Source: Alphaproteobacteria bacterium
GTDB lineage: Bacteria > Pseudomonadota > Alphaproteobacteria > JAJFFI01
Direction: 5' to 3'
DNA length: 49,030 nucleotides
Assembly (NCBI GenBank): GCA_030066595.1
Contig: JASJBI010000028.1
Location: 1 to 49,030, forward strand
Made by a program: the position numbers and the translations under genes
Notes under the pieces: generated by a model
Database searches by the model: none
What the model saw: the letters and a program-made list of their open reading frames with translations, nothing else
Told to the model about the DNA's origin: nothing
Shown: positions 35,291-43,666 of the stretch, one piece after another
Layout: each line of letters begins with the position of its first letter
How positions within the stretch are numbered: the stretch's first letter is position 1

Positions 35291-35317
35291 GACACAGGCT
35301 GTCGGCTTCGCCATATT
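35289..35317 (+). promoter_or_regulatory. Promoter of the rubrerythrin operon
   Basis: A perfect -35 TTGACA at 35289-35294, a 17-base spacer and CATATT at 35312-35317. Transcription would start near 35324, 100 bases before the rubrerythrin ATG. Confidence 0.7.
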
Positions 35318-35424
35318 GCAGTTAGAGGGAGCGAGGGTGGCCAGTGTTCCGGCCGTCGGATGCGCGTTCCCCCTATCCCAGGCTGCAAACGCATGACATC
35401 CCAGAGTTGGAGGAGACAGTTCCC

Positions 35425-35841
35425 ATGTCCCTGAAAGGCACCAAGACCGAAGAGAATCTCAAGGACGCATTTTCCGGCGAGTCGCAGGCCAACCGGCGCT
35501 ATCTGTACTTTGCACAGAAGGCGGACGTGGAAGGCTACAACGACGTGGCTGCGGTGTTCCGGTCGACCGCAGAGGGCGAGACCGGCCATGCCCATGGTCA
35601 TCTCGAATTCCTCGAAGAGGTCGGCGATCCCGCGACCGGCGAGCCGATCGGTTCCACCGACGCCAACCTGAAGGCCGCCATCGCCGGCGAGACGCACGAA
35701 TACACCGACATGTATCCGGGCATGGCGCGGACCGCGCGGGACGAAGGGTTCGACGAGATTGCCGACTGGTTCGAGACCCTCGCCAAGGCCGAGAAGTCCC
35801 ATGCCGGGCGCTTCCAGAAGGCCCTGGACGAGATGGCGTAA
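35425..35841 (+). CDS. Rubrerythrin, diiron domain only
   Basis: A 138-residue ferritin-like four-helix protein with the rubrerythrin diiron ligands in [40 protein letters not shown] and [12 protein letters not shown]. It has no CxxC pairs and so no rubredoxin domain. Rubrerythrins reduce hydrogen peroxide; without its own rubredoxin this one needs an outside electron donor, for which the following Fe-S protein is a candidate (inference). ATG 35425 is preceded by ggagga about 12 bases upstream. Controlled by the Irr box before it. Confidence 0.93.
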   Translation: MSLKGTKTEENLKDAFSGESQANRRYLYFAQKADVEGYNDVAAVFRSTAEGETGHAHGHLEFLEEVGDPATGEPIGSTDANLKAAIAGETHEYTDMYPGMARTARDEGFDEIADWFETLAKAEKSHAGRFQKALDEMA

Positions 35842-35963
35842 CAACGCCGCCGTACTCGTTTGGATGATTGGCGCGGCGGGAGCCGTTCCCGTTCGGAAGC
35901 GTCCCCCGCCCGCGCCGAGTCCTCAGTATTGAACGAACGAATCGAAGAAGGACCCTGAACGCC

Positions 35964-37307
35964 ATGCGGGAAGGAAGCCTCGACGCGCCGGTGCGCCATC
36001 CGCTCGACTGGCAGAACCCGGATTTCTACGATCCGGAGCAGATCGACGCCGAACTCAGGCGCGTCTTCGACATCTGCCACGGCTGCCGGCGCTGTTTCAA
36101 TCTCTGTGACAGTTTTCCCCGGCTGTTCGATCTGATCGACGAGTCCGAATCGGGCGAGCTCGATACCGTCGACAGCAAGGATTTCAAGCCGGTCGTGGAC
36201 GCTTGCACGCTCTGCGACATGTGCTTCATGACCAAGTGTCCATATGTGCCGCCGCATGAGTTCAATCTCGACTTCCCGCACCTCATGCTGCGCTATCGCG
36301 CGGCCGAGGCGAAGGCGGGCAAGGTCGGCTTCTTCGACAAACAGCTCGCCAAGACCGATCGGAACGGGCGTATGGCCGGGCGCATGTCTGGGCTGGCCAA
36401 CTGGGCCTGCAAGCGCGGCAACGGCATGACGCGCCCCGCGATGGAGAGCGTTGCCGGCATCGACCGCAACGCCGAGCTGCCCGCATTCCATGCCAAGACC
36501 ATGGCCAAGCAGGCCGCGACGGAGCCGCCCGCGATCAACAGCGCGGCGCCGGCGCATGGCCGCAAGGCCGTGCTCTATGCCACCTGCTTCGTCAACTACA
36601 ACCATCCGGACACCGGTTTGGCGACCCGCGCGGTGCTGGCCAAGAACGGCGTCGAGACCGAGGTGGTCTACCCGGGCTGCTGCGGCATGCCGCAGCTCGA
36701 GCAGGGCGACATCGCACAGGTGGCGGAGAGCGCCAAGCGCACGGCGGCCGAGCTGCGTCCCTGGATCGACAAGGGCTATGACATCGTCGCGTTGATCCCG
36801 TCCTGCGCGCTGATGCTGAAATTCGAGTGGCCGCTGATCGTGCCGGACGACGAGAACGTCAAGGCGTTGTCGCAGGCCACCTTCGACGGCACCGAATACA
36901 TCGTCGACATCGCCAAGCGGGAAGGGCTGGCCGACGGTCTCAAGCCCCTCGACGGCGGCGTCACCCTGCACATCGCCTGTCATTCCCGCGCCCAGAACAT
37001 GGGCCAGAAGGCGACCGAGATGCTGAGGCTCATCCCCGAGGCGGATATCGGCGTGATCGAACGCTGCTCCGGCCATGGCGGATCCTGGGGCGTCAAGAAG
37101 GAGCATTTCGAGACGGCCATCAAGGTTGGCAAGCCGGTCGCCCGGCAGGCGGTCAAGAACGGCAAGGCTTATGTGGCGTCCGAGTGCCCGCTGGCCGGCA
37201 CCCATATCCTGCAGGGCATGGAGCGGATCGAGGCCGATGCGGTGAAGGTGCAGCACGCGCCGCACCCGATCGAGATCTTCGCCAAGGCCTACGGGATCGA
37301 GATCTAA
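35964..37307 (+). CDS. GlpC/HdrD-like Fe-S protein with CCG domains
   Basis: A 447-residue protein with two ferredoxin-type 4Fe-4S motifs, [11 protein letters not shown] at about residue 37 and [13 protein letters not shown] at about 79, and two C-terminal CCG-type domains, [16 protein letters not shown] at about 235 and [12 protein letters not shown] at about 365, the second with Ser in place of one Cys. This is the layout of GlpC, GlcF and heterodisulfide reductase HdrD. It lacks membrane segments. Between a rubrerythrin and a DUF3501 gene it probably carries electrons; the physiological donor is unknown. The start is ATG 35964, with gaagaagga upstream. Confidence 0.88.
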   Translation: MREGSLDAPVRHPLDWQNPDFYDPEQIDAELRRVFDICHGCRRCFNLCDSFPRLFDLIDESESGELDTVDSKDFKPVVDACTLCDMCFMTKCPYVPPHEFNLDFPHLMLRYRAAEAKAGKVGFFDKQLAKTDRNGRMAGRMSGLANWACKRGNGMTRPAMESVAGIDRNAELPAFHAKTMAKQAATEPPAINSAAPAHGRKAVLYATCFVNYNHPDTGLATRAVLAKNGVETEVVYPGCCGMPQLEQGDIAQVAESAKRTAAELRPWIDKGYDIVALIPSCALMLKFEWPLIVPDDENVKALSQATFDGTEYIVDIAKREGLADGLKPLDGGVTLHIACHSRAQNMGQKATEMLRLIPEADIGVIERCSGHGGSWGVKKEHFETAIKVGKPVARQAVKNGKAYVASECPLAGTHILQGMERIEADAVKVQHAPHPIEIFAKAYGIEI

Positions 37308-37325
37308 CCGCGAAGTAAAGGCAGC

Positions 37326-37449
37326 TTGGAACCACAGAGACACGGAGACACAGAGATCTCAATTCACAAGGCGGCTTGGACTGGCTGCACCGAATGACAC
37401 CCAAATCGTCTCCGCTCCCTCCTGTCTCTGTGCCTCTGTGGTTCCTCAA
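37326..37449. repeat. Inverted-repeat element between two operon genes
   Basis: The 12-base arm ggaaccacagag at 37328-37339 is repeated exactly in reverse complement at 37434-37445, and similarity extends to about 30 bases in each arm with a few mismatches. About 60 bases lie between. This motif, rich in CACAGAGACACGGAG, resembles short interspersed repeats I have seen in many bacterial genomes. It may be a MITE-like or REP-like insertion that separates the Fe-S gene from DUF3501. Confidence 0.55.
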
Positions 37450-37466
37450 CATTGAGAAAGAGTGAA

Positions 37467-38066
37467 ATGCAGACCATGACCATGAAGCGCGAAATCGGCC
37501 GCGACGACGTCCTCTCGATGGCGGAGTACGCCAAGGTGCGCAAGGATCGGCGCGCGGCCATCACCGAGATCAAGAAGCACCGCCGCATGGAGGTGGGGCC
37601 GTTCGCCACCTTCTACTTCGAGAGCTACGACACCATGTGGCACCAGGTGCATGAGATGCTGTTCATCGAAAAGGGCGGCGAGGAGCAGATCCCGGACGAG
37701 CTGCGCGCCTACAACCCGCTCATCCCGAACGGCCGGGAACTGGTGGCCACGGTGATGTTCGAGATCGACGACGAGGTGCGCCGCGCCGCGGTGCTGGGAC
37801 GTCTGGGCGGGGTCGAGGAGACCCTGACGCTGCGCTTCGCCGACGAGGAGGTCAAGGGCCTGCCGGAAGAGGACGTGGACCGCACCACCGCCGCGGGCAA
37901 GGCGTCCTCGGTCCAGTTCGTCCATTTCCCCTTCACGCCGGCGCAGATCGACAAGTTCCAGACGCCCGGCACCCAGGTGATCCTCGGCATCGGCCATGAG
38001 AACTACGCCCATATGGCGGTCATGCCCGAAGCCGTGCGCGCCGCGCTCGCGGAGGATTTCGACTAG
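37467..38066 (+). CDS. DUF3501 family protein
   Basis: A 199-residue protein of the DUF3501 family. Recognisable parts are MKREIGRDDVLSMAEYAKVRKDRR, FYFESYDTMWHQVHEMLFIEKG and VIFGIGHENYAHM-like text near the end (here VILGIGHENYAHM). No catalytic motif is known. It is regularly found with rubrerythrin and the HdrD-like protein, so a role in peroxide or iron-linked redox chemistry is inferred. Start ATG 37467; ATG 37476 and 37482 are in frame. A repeat element fills the 160-bp gap upstream. Confidence 0.85.
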   Translation: MQTMTMKREIGRDDVLSMAEYAKVRKDRRAAITEIKKHRRMEVGPFATFYFESYDTMWHQVHEMLFIEKGGEEQIPDELRAYNPLIPNGRELVATVMFEIDDEVRRAAVLGRLGGVEETLTLRFADEEVKGLPEEDVDRTTAAGKASSVQFVHFPFTPAQIDKFQTPGTQVILGIGHENYAHMAVMPEAVRAALAEDFD

Positions 38067-38070
38067 CGCC

Positions 38071-38649
38071 TCAGGCCTCGTAGCGCCAGCACTGCACCAG
38101 ATGGTCGTTCACCAGGCCAGTGGCCTGCATGTAGGCGTACATGATGGTCGAGCCGACGAAGGCCATGCCGCGCTTCTTGAGGTCCTTTGACAGGGCGTCG
38201 CTCTCGGCGGTCTTGGCCGGGACGTCCTTGAACGCCCGCCAGGCGTTCTTGATCGGCGTCCCGCCGACGAAGCGCCAGACGTAGGCGTCGAAGCTCCCGA
38301 ATTCCTTTTGGATCTCGAGGAAGGCCTGGGCGTTCTTGCGCGCCGAGAAGACCTTGAGCCGGTTGCGGATGATCTCCTTGTTCTGAAGCCGTTCGCGCAA
38401 CTCCTCGTCGGTCATGGCCGCCACCTTGACCGGATCGAAATCGTTGAACGCGGCGCGATAGCCTTCGCGCCGGTTGAGGATGATCTCCCAGTTCAGGCCG
38501 GCCTGCGCACCTTCCAGGATCAGCATTTCGAAGTGCTTGCGGTCGTCGTGCACCGGCACGCCCCACTCGATGTCGTGGTACTGCTCGTAGAGCAGCTTGC
38601 CGCGGGTGCTGGGGAAGCAGCGGAACTTGCCATCCTCGCCGACGGGCAT
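38071..38649 (-). CDS. tag: DNA-3-methyladenine glycosylase I
   Basis: A 192-residue base-excision glycosylase that removes 3-methyladenine. The family segment YHDIEWGVPVHDDRKHFEMLILEG carries the catalytic Glu region and a zinc His; the zinc site is completed by the N-terminal RCF Cys and the final HLVQCWR (H-x3-C). GLNWEIILNRREGYRAAF is typical. The gene follows rlmN by 9 bp on the minus strand and is convergent with the DUF3501 gene. Confidence 0.93.
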   Translation of the reverse strand: MPVGEDGKFRCFPSTRGKLLYEQYHDIEWGVPVHDDRKHFEMLILEGAQAGLNWEIILNRREGYRAAFNDFDPVKVAAMTDEELRERLQNKEIIRNRLKVFSARKNAQAFLEIQKEFGSFDAYVWRFVGGTPIKNAWRAFKDVPAKTAESDALSKDLKKRGMAFVGSTIMYAYMQATGLVNDHLVQCWRYEA

Positions 38650-38658
38650 GCGCGGGCC

Positions 38659-39786
38659 TCAGGCCTCGGCCGGAACGCGGCCGAGGGACTCGTCAACTGT
38701 CTTGCGGGCCTTGACGCTTGCGGATTTGAGTTGTCCGCAGGCGGCCATGATGTCCCGGCCGCGGGGCGTGCGCACCGTCGCCGTGTAGCCCGAGGCGTTC
38801 ACGATCTCGCAGAACCGGGCAATCGTCTCGGGCGCCGAGCACGCATAGGGCGCGCCCGGCCAGGGATTGAAGGGGATCAGGTTGACCTTGGACGGGATGC
38901 CCTTGAGCAGGCGGGCGAGCTCCCGCGCATCCGCCGGCGAATCATTCACGCCCTTGAGCATGACGTATTCGAAGGTGATGCGCCGCGCGTTGTTGACGCC
39001 GGGATAGGCGCGGCAGGCGCGCAGCAGGTCGGCAATCGGATACTTGCGGTTCAGGGGTACGACCTCGTCCCTGAGCGCGTCCGTCACGGCGTGCAGTGAG
39101 ACCGCCAGATTGACGCCGATCTCCGCGCCGCAGCGCGCCATCATCGGCACCACCCCCGCGGTGGACAAAGTGATCTTTCGCTTCGAGATCGAGACGCCTT
39201 CGCCATCCATGGCGATGGCGAGCGCCGCCTTGACGTTCTCGAAGTTGTAGAGCGGCTCGCCCATGCCCATCATGACGATGTTGGTGATACGCCGCTCGGC
39301 CTCGGGTCTGGGCCAGTCGTCGAGCGCGTCGCGGGCCGCCATGATCTGGCCGACGACCTCCGCCGGTGCGAGGTTCCGGACCAAACGCTGGGTGCCGGTA
39401 TGGCAGAACCGGCAGGTCAGCGTGCAGCCGACCTGGGACGACACGCAGAGCGTGCCGCGATCCGCCTCGGGGATGAACACGGTTTCGACCTCCTGTCCGT
39501 CCGGGAAGCGGAACAGCCACTTGCGCGTGCCGTCTTCCGAGCGGTGGTCCTGCGCCACGGTCGGCCGCGCCAACACGAAGCGCTCGGCCAGTTCGGCCCG
39601 GAAGCCCTTGGACAAGGTGGTCATCGCGGCGAAATCGCTGGCACCTTTCGCATAGAGCCAGTGCCAGAGCTGGCGCGCCCGAAAGGCGGGTGCTCCCATG
39701 CTCGCAAGCTCCGCCGCGAGCGCCTCGCGGCTCATGCCAACGACCGGCTTGCGCTTTGATTCGGGCGTGCACAGTGCGACGGACAT
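38659..39786 (-). CDS. rlmN: Dual-specificity RNA methyltransferase RlmN
   Basis: A 375-residue radical-SAM enzyme making 2-methyladenosine in 23S rRNA (A2503) and in tRNA (A37). The cluster motif is [11 protein letters not shown] at about residue 120; the methyl-carrying Cys is in [21 protein letters not shown] near 350 (second Cys). ATG 39786 is preferred, with aggcggc before it, over an in-frame TTG at 39807. It is followed by tag, probably on one transcript. Confidence 0.94.
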   Translation of the reverse strand: MSVALCTPESKRKPVVGMSREALAAELASMGAPAFRARQLWHWLYAKGASDFAAMTTLSKGFRAELAERFVLARPTVAQDHRSEDGTRKWLFRFPDGQEVETVFIPEADRGTLCVSSQVGCTLTCRFCHTGTQRLVRNLAPAEVVGQIMAARDALDDWPRPEAERRITNIVMMGMGEPLYNFENVKAALAIAMDGEGVSISKRKITLSTAGVVPMMARCGAEIGVNLAVSLHAVTDALRDEVVPLNRKYPIADLLRACRAYPGVNNARRITFEYVMLKGVNDSPADARELARLLKGIPSKVNLIPFNPWPGAPYACSAPETIARFCEIVNASGYTATVRTPRGRDIMAACGQLKSASVKARKTVDESLGRVPAEA

Positions 39787-39850
39787 GCCGCCTAGATAGG
39801 GGCGCAAGGCCGGCCCTGTCCACCGTTTTCGCGCCCGCCGCGGGGCAGCC

Positions 39851-40366
39851 CTACTTGATGTTGCAGGCCGCGTTGATCTTGCCGTAGGCGGCGGTAAAGC
39901 CCTTCAGCGAGTAGGTATCCTTGGTCCGGGTCCCGCGGGATGAGGTGCCACGCACGGTCATCGAGCTGCCCGCCTTCATGGCGGAGACCATGGACCGGTC
40001 ACCCTTCCCGTCGCGCGGCCAGCTTCGGTCTCCCTGGGTGAACAGGGTGAAGCTGCGCTTCCCGATCTGAACCCGGACGTTGCTGCCCTTCTTGTGGGTA
40101 TAGCCGGACGCGAAGCTCACCTGTCCCCGGATCTTGGCGCCGGGTTCGTGCGTGACGAAGGCCTGGATGTTGCCGCGCTTCTTGTACTTGCCCTCATCCT
40201 TTTTCGGGAGACTGGTGATGTAGCACAGACGCTTGGCGCCGTTGCCTTCGGCAAAGGCTTCCCAGTCGCCGAACGCTCCGAGAAACGGTCCCTGCTCGGC
40301 CGCAGCCGGTGTGACGAACCACACCGCGCCGATGAGCACAGCAAGACTGCCTTTGAGAGATCGCAT
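39851..40366 (-). CDS. Secreted invasion-associated locus B (IalB) family protein
   Basis: A 171-residue protein with a signal peptide ([20 protein letters not shown], cleavage after AAA at about 24) and the IalB fold: [19 protein letters not shown], a VFASGYxxKKGSxVxVxIG-like strand pair, [34 protein letters not shown] and [11 protein letters not shown]. Two Cys (about 50 and at the end) may form a disulfide. IalB is linked to erythrocyte invasion in Bartonella, but the family is widespread in free-living alphaproteobacteria; its role there is unknown. The start is ATG 40366, with aggag 12 bases upstream. Confidence 0.85.
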   Translation of the reverse strand: MRSLKGSLAVLIGAVWFVTPAAAEQGPFLGAFGDWEAFAEGNGAKRLCYITSLPKKDEGKYKKRGNIQAFVTHEPGAKIRGQVSFASGYTHKKGSNVRVQIGKRSFTLFTQGDRSWPRDGKGDRSMVSAMKAGSSMTVRGTSSRGTRTKDTYSLKGFTAAYGKINAACNIK

Positions 40367-40404
40367 GATTGTTGGAAGCTCCTTTCTCTCCCTCTTGCTC
40401 GCCC

Positions 40405-40962
40405 TCACCCGGCTGTTCCGGGCGGGACCTTGCCACGCTTACGCCGCCGCACGGGTTCCCCAAAGACGTGCGGCGGAAGATCTTCGGACGGACCGCCTGG
40501 CGCGACGGGCCGGCTCGCAAATCGCCCCAGGCTGGTCAGTCTGTCATACATCACGATGGCGCCGGCCACCGCCAAATTCACCGAGAATTTTGTCGGAATC
40601 TTGACCACATGATCGCACAGCGCGGTCAGCGCCGGCGACAGCGCGCCGCGCTCGGGCCCCAGCACATACGCCGCCTGCGGCGGATGACGAAAGCTCGGCA
40701 AGGTTACGGCATCGTCCAACAGTTCCACGCCGACCAGCATGCAATCCTTGGGCAGCGCCAAATCGCCCACCTGGGCGAACTCGTAGAGCGGCAGATGCTC
40801 GGTCGTGTCCGACGTATCCGACCGGCGTCCTTCTGCACGTGCGTAGACGGCGCCGACAGTGAACAAGAAGCTCGCGCCGAAGGCGTGCGCCGTACGGAAC
40901 AAGCTGCCCGCGTTCATCTGTTTGCTGATGCCCTCGACGCCGATGCCGAAGTAGCCCCGCAT
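40405..40962 (-). CDS. TrmH-family RNA methyltransferase
   Basis: A 185-residue SPOUT methyltransferase. It begins MRGYFGIGVEGISKQMNAGSL and shows LFRTAHAFGASFLFTVGA, AAYVLGPERGALSP and FSVNLAVAGAIVMYDRL, matching TrmH motifs 1-3 including the knot region. The target, a tRNA or rRNA ribose, is not clear. The C-terminal 35 residues are basic. ATG 40962 is chosen on similarity; the frame is open to a TTG at 40998. It is divergent from the asparaginase gene. Confidence 0.87.
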   Translation of the reverse strand: MRGYFGIGVEGISKQMNAGSLFRTAHAFGASFLFTVGAVYARAEGRRSDTSDTTEHLPLYEFAQVGDLALPKDCMLVGVELLDDAVTLPSFRHPPQAAYVLGPERGALSPALTALCDHVVKIPTKFSVNLAVAGAIVMYDRLTSLGRFASRPVAPGGPSEDLPPHVFGEPVRRRKRGKVPPGTAG

Positions 40963-41033
40963 GGGGCAAAACTTGCATACGCCCGGCGCGCAATGCAAGG
41001 TGTATCCTTTGATTTTGCAACAGATCCTGGCCC

Positions 41034-42062
41034 ATGCCTGAGCACGCCGAGGGCGCGTCCGCCAATCCGATTTTGGTCGAGGTGACCCGCGGCGAGACGG
41101 TCGAGAGCTTCCATCGCGGCGCCGCGGCGGTGTTCGATTCGAGCGGCGCCCAGGTGGCGGCGTGGGGCGATATCGACCGCCCGATCTTTCCCCGTTCGGC
41201 GATCAAACCGCTGCAGGCGTTGCCGCTGATCGAGTCTGGCGCGGCGGACGCCTTCAACGTGACCGGGGCCGAACTCGCACTGGCCTGCGCGTCCCATTCC
41301 GGAGAGCCAAATCACGCCGCGACGGCGCGCCGCTGGCTCGAGCGGATGGGCCTTGGGGTGAGGGCGCTGGAATGCGGCGTCCACATGCCGCTTGGTGCCG
41401 CCGCCGCCCGGGACATGCTTGCGGCCGGTGAGACGCCCACGGCGGCGCACAACAACTGTTCCGGCAAGCATGCCGGCATGATCGCGACGGCGCTGCACAT
41501 GGGCGAGCCGGTGGCAGGCTATGTCGCCGCCGACCACCCCGTGCAGCAACGGGTCCGACAGGTGGTCGAAGAGATGGGTGCGATCGACCTCGGCGGGGCC
41601 GCAACGGCCATCGATGGCTGTTCGATCCCCACCATCGCCACGCCGCTCGCGACATTGGCCCGCGCCATGGCGCGGTTCGCTGATCCGGTGGGCTTGGCGC
41701 CGGGCCGGGTCGACGCCTGCGCCCGCGTCCGCGCAGCGATGGCGGCGCATCCCTTCTTGGTCGGCGGGACCGAGCGCTTCGACACGGTCGTGATGGAGAC
41801 CGCGGGCGAGGCCGCCCTGGTCAAGACCGGCGCCGAAGGCGTCCACTGCGCCGCGTTGTCGCGGCTGGGTCTCGGCGTTGCCGTCAAGATCGACGACGGT
41901 GCACGGCGTGCGTCCGAAGTCGCCACCCTGGCCGTGTTGCGCCATCTGGGCGCCCTGAGCGGCGTGCAGTACGACGCCTTGTCCCGCTTCGCCCGGCCGC
42001 CGGTCTTGAGCCGACGCGGCGAACAGGTCGGGGAGGAACGGCCCGCCTCGGACTGGCTCTAG
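41034..42062 (+). CDS. Asparaginase, ReAV-type (Asparaginase_II family)
   Basis: A 342-residue asparaginase of the rhizobial class 3 type, which converts asparagine to aspartate and ammonia. The two Ser-Lys tandems known from Rhizobium etli ReAV are visible: FPRSAIKPLQALPL (Ser-x2-Lys), and Ser in ACASHSGEPNH, with NNCSGKHAGM (Cys and Lys) and IDGCSIPT supplying zinc Cys. The sequence is unrelated to E. coli type I/II enzymes. No signal peptide, so it is cytoplasmic. The ribosome-binding site is weak. No transporter is adjacent. Confidence 0.9.
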   Translation: MPEHAEGASANPILVEVTRGETVESFHRGAAAVFDSSGAQVAAWGDIDRPIFPRSAIKPLQALPLIESGAADAFNVTGAELALACASHSGEPNHAATARRWLERMGLGVRALECGVHMPLGAAAARDMLAAGETPTAAHNNCSGKHAGMIATALHMGEPVAGYVAADHPVQQRVRQVVEEMGAIDLGGAATAIDGCSIPTIATPLATLARAMARFADPVGLAPGRVDACARVRAAMAAHPFLVGGTERFDTVVMETAGEAALVKTGAEGVHCAALSRLGLGVAVKIDDGARRASEVATLAVLRHLGALSGVQYDALSRFARPPVLSRRGEQVGEERPASDWL

Positions 42063-42080
42063 GGGCGCCGCGCGGGCCGC

Positions 42081-42109
42081 TTTGTCCCGCCGATGCGGGC
42101 CGCTATAGT
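42081..42109 (+). promoter_or_regulatory. Promoter before the quinone oxidoreductase gene
   Basis: TTTGTC at 42081-42086 and TATAGT at 42104-42109, with 17 bases between, resemble a sigma-70 promoter; transcription would begin about 27 bases before the ATG. Confidence 0.45.
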
Positions 42110-42142
42110 GCCGGCCGCTATTACCGGATCGGGGACGTTGCG

Positions 42143-43126
42143 ATGCGCGCGGTGCTGTGCCGAAACTGGGGAGAGCCCACTGATCTTGCGGTCGAAGAAG
42201 TTCCCGCACCGCAACCGGGGCCGCAACAGGTGCGCATTGCCGTGTACGCCGCCGGCGTCAACTTCGCGGATACGCTGTTGGTGGCCGGGAAGTACCAGAT
42301 CAAACCGGACTTCCCGTTCAGCCCGGGGCTGGAAATCGCGGGCGTCATCGATATGCCGGGTGACGACGCGGGCGATCTGAAGGCCGGCCAGCGAGTCATG
42401 GCCGTGCTCGACTATGGCGGATTCGCCGAGATGGCGATCGCCGATGCCAGCCGCGTGTTCCCGATCCCCGATGTCATGGATTTCCCGACGGCCGCCGGAT
42501 TTCCTGTGGCCTACGGCACCTCGCATGTTGCGCTCCGGCGCCGGGCCGATCTGCGCTCGGGCGAGACTCTGTTGGTGCATGGCGCCGCAGGCGGGGTCGG
42601 CCTCACCGCGGTCGAAATCGGCAAGCATCTGGGGGCGCGGGTGATCGGCACGGCCCGCGGCGCGGACAAGCTCGCCGTGGCACGCGAGTACGGCGCCGAG
42701 GAGGTGGTTGACTACGGCGAGGAGGATGTGCGTGCCCGCGTGCTCGAGCTGACCGACGGCAAAGGGGCAGACGTGATCTACGACCCGGTAGGCGGCGACG
42801 TGTTTGACATCTCCCGGCGCTGCATCGCCTTCGAGGGACGGCTTCTGGTCATCGGGTTCGCCAGCGGCCGGATCTCCGAGATCCCGGCCAACCATCCCCT
42901 GGTCAAGAACTACTCGGTGGTCGGCACCTATTGGGGGTCCTATCTCGCAAAGAACCCGGCGGTGATCCGGGATTCGTTCGTTGAACTGCTGGACTGGTAC
43001 GCGGCGGGCGAGCTCAAGCCATTGATTTCAAATGCACTTCCACTCTCCCAGGCGAGCGAGGCGCTGGAACTGCTACGGGCCCGAAAGTCCCGCGGCAAGG
43101 TGGTCCTGACCATGGACGCGGACTGA
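42143..43126 (+). CDS. NADPH:quinone oxidoreductase family protein (MDR superfamily)
   Basis: A 327-residue zinc-free medium-chain dehydrogenase. The N-terminal domain has VYAAGVNFADTLLVAGKYQ and FPFSPGLEIAGVI; the cofactor site is LLVHGAAGGVGLTAVEIGKHLGA at about residue 147-169, then GTARGADKLAVAREYGAEEVVDY. The C-terminal YSVVGTYWGSYL and ARKSRGKVVLTMD are usual for Qor-like enzymes. It may reduce quinones or enoyl thioesters; substrate unknown. It has its own likely promoter. Confidence 0.88.
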   Translation: MRAVLCRNWGEPTDLAVEEVPAPQPGPQQVRIAVYAAGVNFADTLLVAGKYQIKPDFPFSPGLEIAGVIDMPGDDAGDLKAGQRVMAVLDYGGFAEMAIADASRVFPIPDVMDFPTAAGFPVAYGTSHVALRRRADLRSGETLLVHGAAGGVGLTAVEIGKHLGARVIGTARGADKLAVAREYGAEEVVDYGEEDVRARVLELTDGKGADVIYDPVGGDVFDISRRCIAFEGRLLVIGFASGRISEIPANHPLVKNYSVVGTYWGSYLAKNPAVIRDSFVELLDWYAAGELKPLISNALPLSQASEALELLRARKSRGKVVLTMDAD

Positions 43127-43147
43127 CCGCGGGCCGTTTGATCTCCG

Positions 43148-43648
43148 CTAGGCGGCGTCGCGCAGGTGGTAGAGCAGGTCCAGGGGCGGCGGCGGGACCG
43201 TCGTCTGCGAGAGCATGTCGTGCACCTGTCCCCGGTGGTGGGTCTGGTGGTTGAACATATGGGCGAACACGAGACCCAGGGGCGTCTCGAACGGGTCGCC
43301 GGCCATGTTTGTGTAGACGAGCAACCGATCCAGGGCCGCGGCGTCGACCTTATCGACGACCTCGGAGATGCGCGCATCCTCTTCCGCGCGGGCGGCCCTG
43401 AGCGACGTGAGATCGTCATACAGGACTTGGTCCAGCCGCTCGATCCCCGGGGCGCCGGTTCCGCTGATCCGGCCGAGCCAGATCCGGTCACCCACGAGAA
43501 TATGGTTCAGCGTCCCGTGGATCGAGCCGAAGAAGGCCTGACGCGGCGCCTTGTAGGTGTCGTCGTCGAGCTGAGCGCAGGCCTGATAGAGCCGTTCGTT
43601 GGCCCAGCGGTTGTAGGCGGCAAAGGTGCGCACAAGACCGGGAGTCAT
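43148..43648 (-). CDS. DinB family protein
   Basis: A 166-residue DinB/YfiT-like four-helix protein. The metal-binding histidines are in GTLNHILVGDRIW at about residue 48 and FNHQTHHRGQVHDML at about 132 (HxxxH type). DinB-fold proteins include thiol S-transferases; some are damage-inducible. The specific function is unknown. ATG 43648 is preceded by ggagg at a good spacing. It lies downstream of the DMT transporter gene by 18 bp, probably one transcript. Confidence 0.88.
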   Translation of the reverse strand: MTPGLVRTFAAYNRWANERLYQACAQLDDDTYKAPRQAFFGSIHGTLNHILVGDRIWLGRISGTGAPGIERLDQVLYDDLTSLRAARAEEDARISEVVDKVDAAALDRLLVYTNMAGDPFETPLGLVFAHMFNHQTHHRGQVHDMLSQTTVPPPPLDLLYHLRDAA

Positions 43649-43666
43649 CAAAGCCTCCGTCGCGAT

